Positions 1 through 8,239 of a DNA stretch of 49,337 nucleotides are shown one piece after another. This DNA comes from Oscillospiraceae bacterium. Lineage in GTDB: Bacteria > Bacillota > Clostridia > Oscillospirales > Ruminococcaceae. Below the pieces are notes generated by a model, which worked only from the letters and a program-made list of their open reading frames with translations, was not told where the DNA came from and searched no databases. Every line of letters starts with the position of its first letter. Within the stretch, counting starts at the first letter, position 1. The DNA lies in the NCBI GenBank assembly GCA_030533325.1, contig JAUNJJ010000015.1, forward strand, positions 1 through 49,337. Direction: 5' to 3'. The position numbers and the translations under genes are program-made.

Positions 1-20
1 CAACTGCAATTTACTATGAT

Positions 21-56
21 ACAATTTAGTAAATCGTAAATTAGTAAATCGTAATA
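21..56. repeat. AT-rich repeat upstream of the DUF234 ATPase gene
   Basis: Tandem copies of a GTAAATCGTAA / TTAGTAAATCGTAA unit lie just before the first gene. The 23 bases at 21-43 recur at 3052-3074 with a single mismatch (C to G at the fifteenth base). The unit could be an operator for the ATPase gene, whose product has a winged-helix-like middle region, or a boundary repeat of an inserted cassette. The repeat itself is seen directly; the role is inference. Confidence 0.6.
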
Positions 57-84
57 CATCAAATTGCAGAAAGGAAAATTCTTT

Positions 85-1482
85 ATGTTTATCGGAAGAA
101 AAGAAGAGCTTTCAAAGCTTGAAAAACTTTACAGAACGGACAGATTTCAGATGCCTGTTATTTACGGCAGGAGAAGAATCGGTAAAACTGCACTTATTAA
201 TGAATTTATCAAAGATAAGCCTGCAATATCATTTACAGCAATCGAAAGCAGCCAGAATAAGAATCTCGAAAATTTCAGCAGGAGTATACTGAAGTTTGAG
301 TCACAGTCAGATTCTGATTATCTTCCGTCTTTCCGTACATTTCAGGAAGCACTTGAATATGTTTTCAGTCTTTCTCTGAAGAAAAGATTTATACTTGTCA
401 TTGATGAATATCCATATCTTGCACGTGCAGACAAGAGTTTTTCATCAGTCCTTCAGGCCGCAACGGATAAATACAAGGACAAATCCGGACTGTTTCTTAT
501 TCTTTGCGGTTCCTCAATGTCGTTCATGGAGGAGCAGGTTCTCGGGTATGAAAGTCCGCTGTACGGAAGAAGAACAGCACAGTTTAAAATTTCTCCGTTT
601 TCATTTTTCGAAATAAAGGACTATATGAATTCATTCAGTCCGTACGATACGGCTTTGCTTTACGGAATATCAGGCGGTACACCCCAGTATTTTCTGCAGT
701 ATGACAAGGATATTTCTGTTGAGGAGAACATAAAGGAAAAACTGCTTGATACCAGTTCATATCTTTTTGAAGAGCCGGAAAATCTTCTCAAACAGGAAGT
801 GCGGGAAGCGGCTCTGTACAATGCGGTAATCACAGCTGTTGCAGAGGGTAGTACAAAGATTTCGGAAATAGCCTCAAAAATATCCGAAGAAACCAGTACC
901 TGCACAAACTGTCTGAAAAAACTGATGTCACTTGGAATAATAAAAAAAGAAACACCTTTCGGTGAAAAACAGGGAAGAAAAAGTCTGTATGTGGTAGAGG
1001 ACAATCTGTTCCGGTTCTGGTACAGATTTATTCCGGAAAATATTTCAGCGCTTCAGAACGGAATGGAAGATGTTATTTACAGAAAAATAAGCGAACAGTT
1101 TAATTCCTATATGGGATATGTATTTGAGGAAATATGCAAACAGTATCTGTGGCTGAGAAACCGCCAGGGCTCACTGCCGTTTATTTTTACCGGTCTTGGC
1201 AGATGGTGGGGGACGGACAGCAGAACCAGAACTCAGGAAGAAATAGATATTATAGCGGCAGACGGAAGCAATGCACTGATATGTGAATGCAAATGGAGAA
1301 ATGAACCTGTGGGAACAGATGTGCTCGATAAGCTTTCTGAACGCAGCACACTTGTAAATTATACATCCACCTGGCTTTTTATTTTTTCCAAATCCGGATT
1401 TACCGAATCATGCAGAAATGCCGCAGCGGAAAGACCGAATGTTTTTCTTGTTTCTTTTGAACAGATGTATGAGGAGTTTTGA
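85..1482 (+). CDS. AAA ATPase with C-terminal DUF234 nuclease-like domain
   Basis: This is a STAND/archaeal-ATPase-like protein of about 465 residues, of the family that pairs an N-terminal P-loop domain with a C-terminal DUF234 domain. The Walker A motif GRRRIGKT is at residues 28-35 and the Walker B VIDE at 105-108. A winged-helix-like stretch lies around residues 240-300. The C-terminal part carries EEIDII followed by ICECKW, a D...ExK arrangement typical of the PD-(D/E)XK superfamily. The start is placed at ATG 85 because AAAGGA lies nine bases upstream; a TTG seven codons earlier has no ribosome site. The cellular role of the family is not established; it is common in archaea and rumen bacteria and is often accessory. 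The next gene follows after 55 bases and is probably co-transcribed. Confidence 0.85.
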   Translation: MFIGRKEELSKLEKLYRTDRFQMPVIYGRRRIGKTALINEFIKDKPAISFTAIESSQNKNLENFSRSILKFESQSDSDYLPSFRTFQEALEYVFSLSLKKRFILVIDEYPYLARADKSFSSVLQAATDKYKDKSGLFLILCGSSMSFMEEQVLGYESPLYGRRTAQFKISPFSFFEIKDYMNSFSPYDTALLYGISGGTPQYFLQYDKDISVEENIKEKLLDTSSYLFEEPENLLKQEVREAALYNAVITAVAEGSTKISEIASKISEETSTCTNCLKKLMSLGIIKKETPFGEKQGRKSLYVVEDNLFRFWYRFIPENISALQNGMEDVIYRKISEQFNSYMGYVFEEICKQYLWLRNRQGSLPFIFTGLGRWWGTDSRTRTQEEIDIIAADGSNALICECKWRNEPVGTDVLDKLSERSTLVNYTSTWLFIFSKSGFTESCRNAAAERPNVFLVSFEQMYEEF

Positions 1483-1537
1483 ATTTGATAAAATGTTAAA
1501 AAATAAAATATGAAATTAAGAAAAGGAAAACCATGTT

Positions 1538-2935
1538 ATGGGAAGATTTTTTACATCAACTCAGATATTGAATGAAGAAAAGCTTAATAAAGATGCTTTT
1601 CTAAAAAAATACTGTGAAAAGATGAAAAAAGAAGGCTATGTTCAGTGTGAAACTGATGAAGGTGAAATATCATATTCATTTGCTTTTTCAGATAATGCTG
1701 ACTGTAAATGGGTGACTATGAGTTCAGAAAGCTATGGAGAAGGAAATTCCAAAGCGGAAAGTGACACGGCTCGTATTGCAAAGATGTTAGGTACAACTTG
1801 TATAAATACAGTTGTTATAGACAGTGACTGTGCAATTCTTAATCTTTATGATAAAAAGGGTAACAAAGTTGATATGTTGGTAATGGGAAGAGCTGATGAT
1901 TACCTGGGAAAGTATATTTCTGATCCTGAAAGAAAAGTATGGGAATCTTTAATTGGTGAAGAATATAAATGGGAAGAGTTTATAGAAGTCATAAAAAAAG
2001 ATTACATATTTATTGAAGAAGGGCTAACGTGTTTATCGGAGACAATTGGAACAAGCGAATCATTGTTTGATGAGGTTTCTTTATCAGATAATTTGCTTGC
2101 GTTTAAAAAAGAAGCACAAAAGGAAAAGAAATTAACAGCAAATGCTGCATTTAAGCAGATATTTGGAGAAGTGCTTGAGCCTATGGGGTTTATTTTCGCA
2201 AAAAAAACCAAAACGCCTTGCTTTTTACGTGCTGTTGGTAATGGAGATGTTGTTCATGTTATTAAATTTTTTGATAATAATGGATGTCTGGATGTACGGT
2301 CAGGTGTTTTAACTATTTATCGGCTATCTGTGGATTTGAATAATAAAACTTATGACAATAACTGGTTACCTATGATAAATAAGTATTATTCGTATTACAA
2401 TGAATATATTTGCGGTAACGATTATCATTTTTACAATCCGCAGATTGAATATCAGGAAAACAATAATGAATCCATAGTTCTGGCTGTTAATAAATTGCTT
2501 GATGAAACAAAAAAATGGGTAATTCCTGTACTTGAAAAAGTAAATTCATTATTTGATAAGGTAGCTTATGATATAGCGTTTGGAAGATCTCCGGAATATT
2601 TTGCAGTTTGTGATATACCAGGCAAAAACGGACAAAACTCATATGCAGATGGCGCTTTTTTATTTGATTTGGATGATCCGTATTTAATTTTAGAAGTTGA
2701 AAAGAAAATATTTACAGATCAAATTGAAAATGAATATAAAAAAAGTAATGGTGAAATGACGAAAGAAATGTATGAAGAGGAATTAGAAGCTATTAATGAA
2801 CATTGTACTGAGATAAAAGAATTTATAGATTATATAAAAAATAATGATGATTATTATCTGCAAACCAAAAATGAAATTAATAAAAGAAAGGAACAAAATA
2901 CTAATATATTAAGACAGCATGGTTTAAATATATAG
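1538..2935 (+). CDS. Uncharacterised protein, possibly DUF4304-like in the middle
   Basis: A soluble, acidic protein of 465 residues without signal peptide or membrane segment. I do not recognise the whole protein. The first 140 residues look like an alpha/beta domain. Residues about 205-285 (starting NAAFKQIFGEVLEPMGF and including GDVVHVIKF) resemble DUF4304-type domains, a weak resemblance from memory. The C-terminal 80 residues are charged and probably helical or coiled-coil. An AAAAGGA ribosome site lies about 12 bases before the ATG. Codon use is markedly AT-rich (many AAA, GAA, ATA and TTA) compared with genes after 5.3 kb, which suggests transfer. It follows the DUF234 ATPase on the same strand and is probably its operon partner. 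Confidence 0.7.
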   Translation: MGRFFTSTQILNEEKLNKDAFLKKYCEKMKKEGYVQCETDEGEISYSFAFSDNADCKWVTMSSESYGEGNSKAESDTARIAKMLGTTCINTVVIDSDCAILNLYDKKGNKVDMLVMGRADDYLGKYISDPERKVWESLIGEEYKWEEFIEVIKKDYIFIEEGLTCLSETIGTSESLFDEVSLSDNLLAFKKEAQKEKKLTANAAFKQIFGEVLEPMGFIFAKKTKTPCFLRAVGNGDVVHVIKFFDNNGCLDVRSGVLTIYRLSVDLNNKTYDNNWLPMINKYYSYYNEYICGNDYHFYNPQIEYQENNNESIVLAVNKLLDETKKWVIPVLEKVNSLFDKVAYDIAFGRSPEYFAVCDIPGKNGQNSYADGAFLFDLDDPYLILEVEKKIFTDQIENEYKKSNGEMTKEMYEEELEAINEHCTEIKEFIDYIKNNDDYYLQTKNEINKRKEQNTNILRQHGLNI

Positions 2936-2978
2936 TAATTGATGTTGAATAAAGTGAAAACAGTAACAAATAGATACA

Positions 2979-3007
2979 CCCCCGCATTACTAACAAGAAC
3001 GCGGGGG
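2979..3007 (+). terminator. GC-rich hairpin after the 465-residue gene
   Basis: CCCCCGC (2979-2985) pairs with GCGGGGG (3001-3007) across a 15-base loop. It stands out in an AT-rich stretch between the convergent cassettes. No clear T-run follows on either strand, so a terminator role is likely from position but not certain. Confidence 0.45.
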
Positions 3008-3045
3008 GGAAAATTTGTATTTCATGTAAGACGGGATTGATTAAC

Positions 3046-3074
3046 TAATTTACAATTTAGTAAATGGTAAATTA
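3046..3074. repeat. Second copy of AT-rich repeat with internal palindrome
   Basis: TAATTTAC (3046-3053) and GTAAATTA (3067-3074) form an 8-bp inverted repeat. Positions 3052-3074 match 21-43 at 22 of 23 bases, in the same orientation. The stop codon of the minus-strand gene lies inside the repeat. The two copies bracket the DUF234-ATPase cassette. Confidence 0.6.
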
Positions 3075-3695
3075 TATCGAAAACTCTCCACACAAAACCC
3101 CTTTCTCATTTCTTTTAAGCAAAATCGGACTATGCGGGAATTTTACTTTATCAAAAGTGTTTAGACAAACAAATCCGCTATTCCACTCAATTTCAGGATC
3201 TGGATACGGTGTCACACCGAGTAAAGATTTTCTTAACACTGGATTTGTATCCTGACTTTCTTTGAATTTATCTGTTTCATATGTAGTATAGGCATAAACA
3301 TTATCAATCTCTATTCCAAGATATACACACAATGCTCTTATACTTAACAGACTTGCTCTAAACTTACCTTTTATATCATTCCATGTATTAAAACCTACCG
3401 TTGTCTTAAATTCAAACATATACAAATCCCACTTATCATTATGTTGCTTTATAACAAAGTGATCAACACATTTCAACATGCCATACTTCTTATCAGGTTT
3501 TAAAAAAATAAAATTTGGTCTGTTATTTTTGTCATAATTCATTGTGCAATAATGCTTTCCTGATACAGTTAATGATAAGTCACTTTCACCGCCACTATCT
3601 GTTTCCGTAAAATGATATTCCGAGCTTGTATCACTCCGGGCATTAAAAAAACCACTTTTTATATAATTTTCTAAAGCAAATTCGATGGAATCCAC
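3072..3695 (-). CDS. Small protein with D...ExK nuclease-like signature, ATPase partner
   Basis: I do not recognise a named family. The product of about 207 residues has no signal peptide or membrane segment. VDHFVI, then a polar loop, then YMFEFKT gives Asp78...Glu95-x-Lys97, followed by a helix containing KGKFRAS. This order (strand-D, strand-ExK, basic helix) is that of PD-(D/E)XK nucleases, so a nuclease fold is a reasonable inference but untested. The start is set at GTG 3695 because the complement of 3703-3708 gives AGGAGG seven bases upstream. A TTG at 3701 lies too close to that site. The upstream ATPase stops at 3698, so the two genes are translationally coupled. Codon use is AT-rich. 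Confidence 0.7.
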   Translation of the reverse strand: MDSIEFALENYIKSGFFNARSDTSSEYHFTETDSGGESDLSLTVSGKHYCTMNYDKNNRPNFIFLKPDKKYGMLKCVDHFVIKQHNDKWDLYMFEFKTTVGFNTWNDIKGKFRASLLSIRALCVYLGIEIDNVYAYTTYETDKFKESQDTNPVLRKSLLGVTPYPDPEIEWNSGFVCLNTFDKVKFPHSPILLKRNEKGVLCGEFSI

Positions 3696-3697
3696 GT

Positions 3698-5017
3698 TCA
3701 ATCCTCCTGAAAAGCATAAACTTCATCCAACAGACTTGTTAGCGCATCATTAAAGGTTGGAACAACAAAACCATTTGAATTATAAGACAGTCTTTCGACT
3801 TCAGATTTATTTTTATTATTCTTTCCAAACTGATACATAGTTACATCTGCTGGATTCAGTAAATCATTCTCTGAATAAGCATATTCTTCACATAGAGATT
3901 TCTTATCTTTACTATTAAAAAGTTTAATCATATTATTAAAATGCTGAAGTATCGTATCACTGTGAGTTGTTATCCATACTGGAATTCCTTTATTCATAAG
4001 TTTAAGTAAAAATCTTGCCATCTGTTTCTGAAGAGCTGGATGAAGATGTGCTTCCGGCTCCTCGATTATTACAGCTTTAAAGTTAATATTTGATTTAAGA
4101 GTCAGAAGTAAAGGCGAAACTTCAGATACAACTGAAGATGCAGCGAACAATGGAAGTTCTTTAGCAGTACCATCCGGAATGTATTTGATTTCCGGAGTAA
4201 ATTCGTTACGCACATTAATCTTACCACTAATCATATTACTCTCAACAAAATCAATCAATTCTTCAAAATTACATTTCTTTGTTGATTCAAATTTTGTGAT
4301 AAGCTGTAAAAAATCCACATAAGGCAAAGTAAGAGTGCTGTTTTCATTATCATAGATTTTCGAAAAACTGGATTGAATAGCACTTTCCAGCAACTGTGAA
4401 TATGTTAGCATAAATCCCGTTCTTGAAGCCGGAAAATAAATCGGTTCTCCCATTCTTCTGCCTTTTACTACTGGTGTATACAATGGTGCGGCAATACCTT
4501 CCATTATAAGATTCCAGCAAATATATGAATTCATCCTCAGTAAATCTTCCCTTGTAGGATTTTCTGCTTCCGGAAACCGAACATAGTTTTTGGACGCAGA
4601 ATATCTGTTACCATCCTCTCCCCATTTTAACAGAAAAGAATTTCTTCGGTAACTGCATATTTCTACTTTATCTATATTTACTTCATAATTGAAAATCCTT
4701 TTTACTAATTCCTTTTTATTTGAAGCCAGAAGTTCATTAAACCACTTTATATAAATATCAAAGACCTCTTCATTTATCTCAGTTTCTTTATTAATATTTG
4801 TTTTAAGCCATTCTTCACATTTTAAATAAGATTTAGCTTCAGTCCTTTTTTTAGGAAAAATATCTTTACCCAGTGTTAGTATTCCCCAAAGTAAGCTCAT
4901 TAAATAGCTTTTACCTGAGTTATTATCGCCTAAGAAACACATAAATGGTGATATTTCTATTTCTGCTTTGCTGATTTTTGCAAAGTTTTCAACTTTTAAT
5001 ATCCATCTTTGTTCCAT
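3698..5017 (-). CDS. AAA/OLD-like ATPase
   Basis: This is a 439-residue ABC-type/OLD-like ATPase of the kind found in two-gene defence systems. Walker A is GDNNSGKS at residues 30-37. A YFPASRTG segment near 195 is typical of this ATPase class. An ABC-signature-like SSVVSEVSP stretch lies at about 294-302, Walker B VIIEEPEAHLHP at 316-327, and the switch segment ITTHSD at 349-354. No TOPRIM or HNH domain follows, so the effector is presumably the coupled downstream gene. The start is ATG 5017 because the complement of 5022-5029 reads GGAGGTGG. An in-frame extension to 5191 has no ribosome site and would encode an implausible hydrophobic leader. The exact system type is not recognised. Confidence 0.85.
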   Translation of the reverse strand: MEQRWILKVENFAKISKAEIEISPFMCFLGDNNSGKSYLMSLLWGILTLGKDIFPKKRTEAKSYLKCEEWLKTNINKETEINEEVFDIYIKWFNELLASNKKELVKRIFNYEVNIDKVEICSYRRNSFLLKWGEDGNRYSASKNYVRFPEAENPTREDLLRMNSYICWNLIMEGIAAPLYTPVVKGRRMGEPIYFPASRTGFMLTYSQLLESAIQSSFSKIYDNENSTLTLPYVDFLQLITKFESTKKCNFEELIDFVESNMISGKINVRNEFTPEIKYIPDGTAKELPLFAASSVVSEVSPLLLTLKSNINFKAVIIEEPEAHLHPALQKQMARFLLKLMNKGIPVWITTHSDTILQHFNNMIKLFNSKDKKSLCEEYAYSENDLLNPADVTMYQFGKNNKNKSEVERLSYNSNGFVVPTFNDALTSLLDEVYAFQED

Positions 5018-5214
5018 AATACCACCTCCAAAAGAGCTAATGCATACATAGTATTTACATATTTTAAAGAAAATATCAATCGTTAAAAAACAAGGCAGTG
5101 CGAACACTTTCTTGAAAAAATATTCAAAATATCTTACTATAATTATTTTAAGCCACGTCAGATAAAATGTCAACCCCTGTTTATATATCATTTGCGTCGT
5201 TTTTCTCTGAATTC

Positions 5215-5243
5215 TTGACAGTCATTAGTATTTTTGATATAAT
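5215..5243 (+). promoter_or_regulatory. Consensus sigma-70-type promoter of the long transport operon
   Basis: TTGACA (5215-5220), a 17-base spacer and TATAAT (5238-5243) match consensus exactly. Transcription would start near 5250. The short leader contains CAGACA-AA-TGTCTG (5295-5308), a small palindrome over the ATG at 5302. Confidence 0.85.
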
Positions 5244-5301
5244 TTTTAATGAGTAATTGCGTTTAGGAGAACACTTTTTTGTGTAAAAAATATACAGACA
5301 A

Positions 5302-8226
5302 ATGTCTGACTGGGGTGGTATTGTATTGACATCGGGAGTAAGGAAAATTTATCGCTTTGCAGCGGCCGTGCTGGCATTTGCTCTGGCTGTGCCGGAGGCG
5401 GCTTTTGCAGTGGAAATTCAGAATACTGCGGAAACAAATTCTGATACTGAGATAGTATTCAGCAGAGAAGATTCGTACGGAGATTATTTTGATGAATATA
5501 TAGGGGAAAATGCTGCAAAGAGCGAGGTCACAGTGCGCGGAACGGATTACATAAAGGCTTCGGGCGGCGAATTCATGAAGGGAAGCTGCGGAAATGAAAA
5601 TGATATTGTAAAGGACGATGTTCTTATATGGAATTCAGCTGAGGGAACGGTTACCTACCGTATAAATGTCCCAGAAACCGCCGTTTACAATATCGGAATT
5701 TCATACTGTCCTGTTGGTTCATCATCAGCCTCCACGGAGCTTTCACTTAAGATAGACGGTAAAACTCCCTTTGACTCCGCTTCAAGAATCGTTCTTAACA
5801 GAGTCTGGGTAAATGAGAGCGGGATAACTGAAAACTCTTCCGGAAACCAGAGCAGACCTTCACAGATACAGTACAGCAAATGGATGGAAAAGGATATATG
5901 CGATCCCGACGGGCTTTTTAATGATCCGCTTATATTTTATCTTGAAAAGGGAACACACGAGTTTACCTTTGAGGCCTCCAGAGCATTTATAGCAATCGAA
6001 TATCTTAAACTTTATCACCATGAAAAATCAGCACCCTACAGGGAACTTGCTCCTTCGGAATCAGATATAAAAAACACGCCTTCAACGCTCTTCCGCATAG
6101 AAGGGGAAGAGGCAGTGTTCAAGTCAGATTCAACGCTTTATCCTACTTCAGACAATTCAAGTTACCTTGCTTCTCCGGCAAAACCGGGAAAGATGATTTA
6201 CAATACTATCGGGGACAATAACTGGAAGAAGGCGTTTCAGACAATTACCTGGGAGATACCTGCGGAAAATATTACTGCGGACGGATGGTATCGCCTTGGG
6301 ATAAAGGCAAGACAGCAGTACATGCGCGGATTTAATTCGGCAAGACGAATATACATAGATGATGCTGTGCCTTATGAGGAATTTGAAAATGTCCGCTTCA
6401 GATACGGAACGAAATGGAACAGTGTCGTTCCGCAGACATCCAACGGTGATGACATTTACGTTTATCTCACTGCCGGAGAGGACCACAGCATTACACTTGA
6501 GGCAGTTCCGGGCGATATGGGCGGGGCACTGAGAAGGCTTGAACCGCTTATTTCCGAGCTGAACGAATACTACAGAAAGATACTTATGATAACAGGTCCT
6601 TCACCGGACAAATATACTGACTACAACGTGGACAAGGTCATACCTGAGATCACGGATGATTTTTCCCGTATTTCATCCGAGCTTAAGATTCTTAAAAAAT
6701 ACATAGAAGAATTTTCGGACACAAGCGGTTCCGAGGCCGCAGGCATAGAGAGAATGTTCGTTATCCTCGACAAATGCACGGACAAGCCGGCACGTATCCC
6801 TATGTACCTTTCCCAGCTTAAGGACAATATCGCAGCAATCTCATCATGGGTAAGAGACTGCAGAGACCAGCCGCTTGAGATCGACTATATCGAGATTGCC
6901 TCATATGATATGGAGTTTTCCTCAGTAAAGGAAAGCTTTTTCGGGTCGCTTGCTTTTGGCATAAAGGCATTTTTAGCATCCTTCTATGAGGACTACAGCG
7001 TTATTTCCGGAACAGCGGAGGAAGGGGCACTGAGCGTCTGGGTAAATCTCGGACGTGACCAGGCTCTTGCCGTTAAGGAACTTGTGGAGTCTGACTTTAC
7101 ACCCTCTACCGGTATTCCTGTAAATCTTAACATAGTTCAGGGCGGTGTGGTTGAAGCCGCACTTGCAGGAAAGGGACCGGATATCGCTCTTTTTCTGGGC
7201 GGTGAATTTCCCGTAAACCTTGCAGCAAGAGGACTGCTTGATGAGCTCAGCGGCAGGGAAGGTTTTGAGGATATAAAAAAAAACTTTCAGTCTGAAGCCA
7301 TGGTGCCCTATACATATGACGGAGGAGTATACGGAATTCCCCTTTCCCAGAGCTTTCCCGTTATGTTCTACAGAAAGGACATCCTGAGCGGAGCAGGAGT
7401 TACTCATATTCCGCAGACCTGGGATGAACTGATTGAACTGCTGCCGGTGCTTCAGAGAAATCACATGTATGCCGGACTTGTACTCCCTTCGGCAAATGCC
7501 GCCCCCTCTACAGAGTCAGGCCATACATTTGCCATGCTGATGCTTCAGAGCGGGCTGAACTACTACAACGATGACCTGACTGCAACATCATTTGACAGCA
7601 TTGATGCAGTACATGCCTTTGAGAAGTGGACAGATTTTTACACCGAATACAGATTTGAGCAGGTTTATGATCCTTTCAGCCGTTTCAGAGACGGAACATA
7701 TCCTGTTGTTATTCAGAACTATACATTTTACAACCAGCTTAAGTCAGCAGCACCGGAGCTGAACGGCCTGTGGGACTTTACATCTGTTCCGGGAACTGTC
7801 CGTGAAGACGGAACAGTATCCCATGCAGCAAATTCAAGCGGCAGCGGAGCCGTTATTTTCAGCAGTACAGAAAACAAGGATGATGCCTGGGAGTTTCTGA
7901 GCTGGTTTTCATCAACTGAGGTTCAGACCCGGTACGGAACTCTGGTTGAAGGTCTGCTCGGAACCATGGGACGATATGACGCGGCCAACACAGAAACGGC
8001 ATCGCAGCTTTCCTGGACTCCTGCCGAGGTGAGAAAACTTGCCCTTCAGAGAGAGGAACTTAAGGAAATACCGATAATTCCTGCCTCCTATGCCGTTACA
8101 CGAAACATAATGACGGCATTCAGAGAGACAGTGAACAGCCACCGAAATCCCCGTGACACCATAATGTGGTACAATCGTGATATAAATGCAGAAATACTAA
8201 GAAAACGTGAAAATCTCGGAATGTAA
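5302..8226 (+). CDS. Fused carbohydrate-binding-module / extracellular solute-binding protein
   Basis: A secreted protein of up to 974 residues, about twice the length of a normal MalE-type binding protein. A signal peptide ends near AAFA. Two beta-sandwich-like modules resembling CBM6/CBM35 follow (roughly residues 60-235 and 250-410, the second beginning FRIEGEEAVF). A helical spacer comes next (about 420-540), then a family-1 solute-binding domain (about 575-965, with segments such as GPDIALFLGGEFP, YGIPLSQSFPVMFYRKD and the Trp-rich hinge WEFLSWFSS). There is no lipobox cysteine, so retention may come from other proteins. TTG 5326 is an alternative start: GGGGTGGT precedes it at good spacing, ATG 5302 has no ribosome site, and the signal peptide from 5326 is more standard. 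First gene of the operon. Confidence 0.85.
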   Translation: MSDWGGIVLTSGVRKIYRFAAAVLAFALAVPEAAFAVEIQNTAETNSDTEIVFSREDSYGDYFDEYIGENAAKSEVTVRGTDYIKASGGEFMKGSCGNENDIVKDDVLIWNSAEGTVTYRINVPETAVYNIGISYCPVGSSSASTELSLKIDGKTPFDSASRIVLNRVWVNESGITENSSGNQSRPSQIQYSKWMEKDICDPDGLFNDPLIFYLEKGTHEFTFEASRAFIAIEYLKLYHHEKSAPYRELAPSESDIKNTPSTLFRIEGEEAVFKSDSTLYPTSDNSSYLASPAKPGKMIYNTIGDNNWKKAFQTITWEIPAENITADGWYRLGIKARQQYMRGFNSARRIYIDDAVPYEEFENVRFRYGTKWNSVVPQTSNGDDIYVYLTAGEDHSITLEAVPGDMGGALRRLEPLISELNEYYRKILMITGPSPDKYTDYNVDKVIPEITDDFSRISSELKILKKYIEEFSDTSGSEAAGIERMFVILDKCTDKPARIPMYLSQLKDNIAAISSWVRDCRDQPLEIDYIEIASYDMEFSSVKESFFGSLAFGIKAFLASFYEDYSVISGTAEEGALSVWVNLGRDQALAVKELVESDFTPSTGIPVNLNIVQGGVVEAALAGKGPDIALFLGGEFPVNLAARGLLDELSGREGFEDIKKNFQSEAMVPYTYDGGVYGIPLSQSFPVMFYRKDILSGAGVTHIPQTWDELIELLPVLQRNHMYAGLVLPSANAAPSTESGHTFAMLMLQSGLNYYNDDLTATSFDSIDAVHAFEKWTDFYTEYRFEQVYDPFSRFRDGTYPVVIQNYTFYNQLKSAAPELNGLWDFTSVPGTVREDGTVSHAANSSGSGAVIFSSTENKDDAWEFLSWFSSTEVQTRYGTLVEGLLGTMGRYDAANTETASQLSWTPAEVRKLALQREELKEIPIIPASYAVTRNIMTAFRETVNSHRNPRDTIMWYNRDINAEILRKRENLGM

Positions 8227-8239
8227 AGGAGGTGCCTTC

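Noticed and set aside
5018..5191. N-terminal extension of the OLD-like ATPase
   Set aside because: The extension is hydrophobic, lacks a ribosome site, and a strong GGAGGTGG precedes the internal ATG at 5017.
5260..5286. Possible tiny upstream reading frame (AGGAG followed by GTG TAA)
   Set aside because: It would encode only one codon from the GTG, too little to support a leader peptide.
6973..7464. 163-codon open frame on the minus strand
   Set aside because: Antisense to the solute-binding domain of the fused protein, without motifs.
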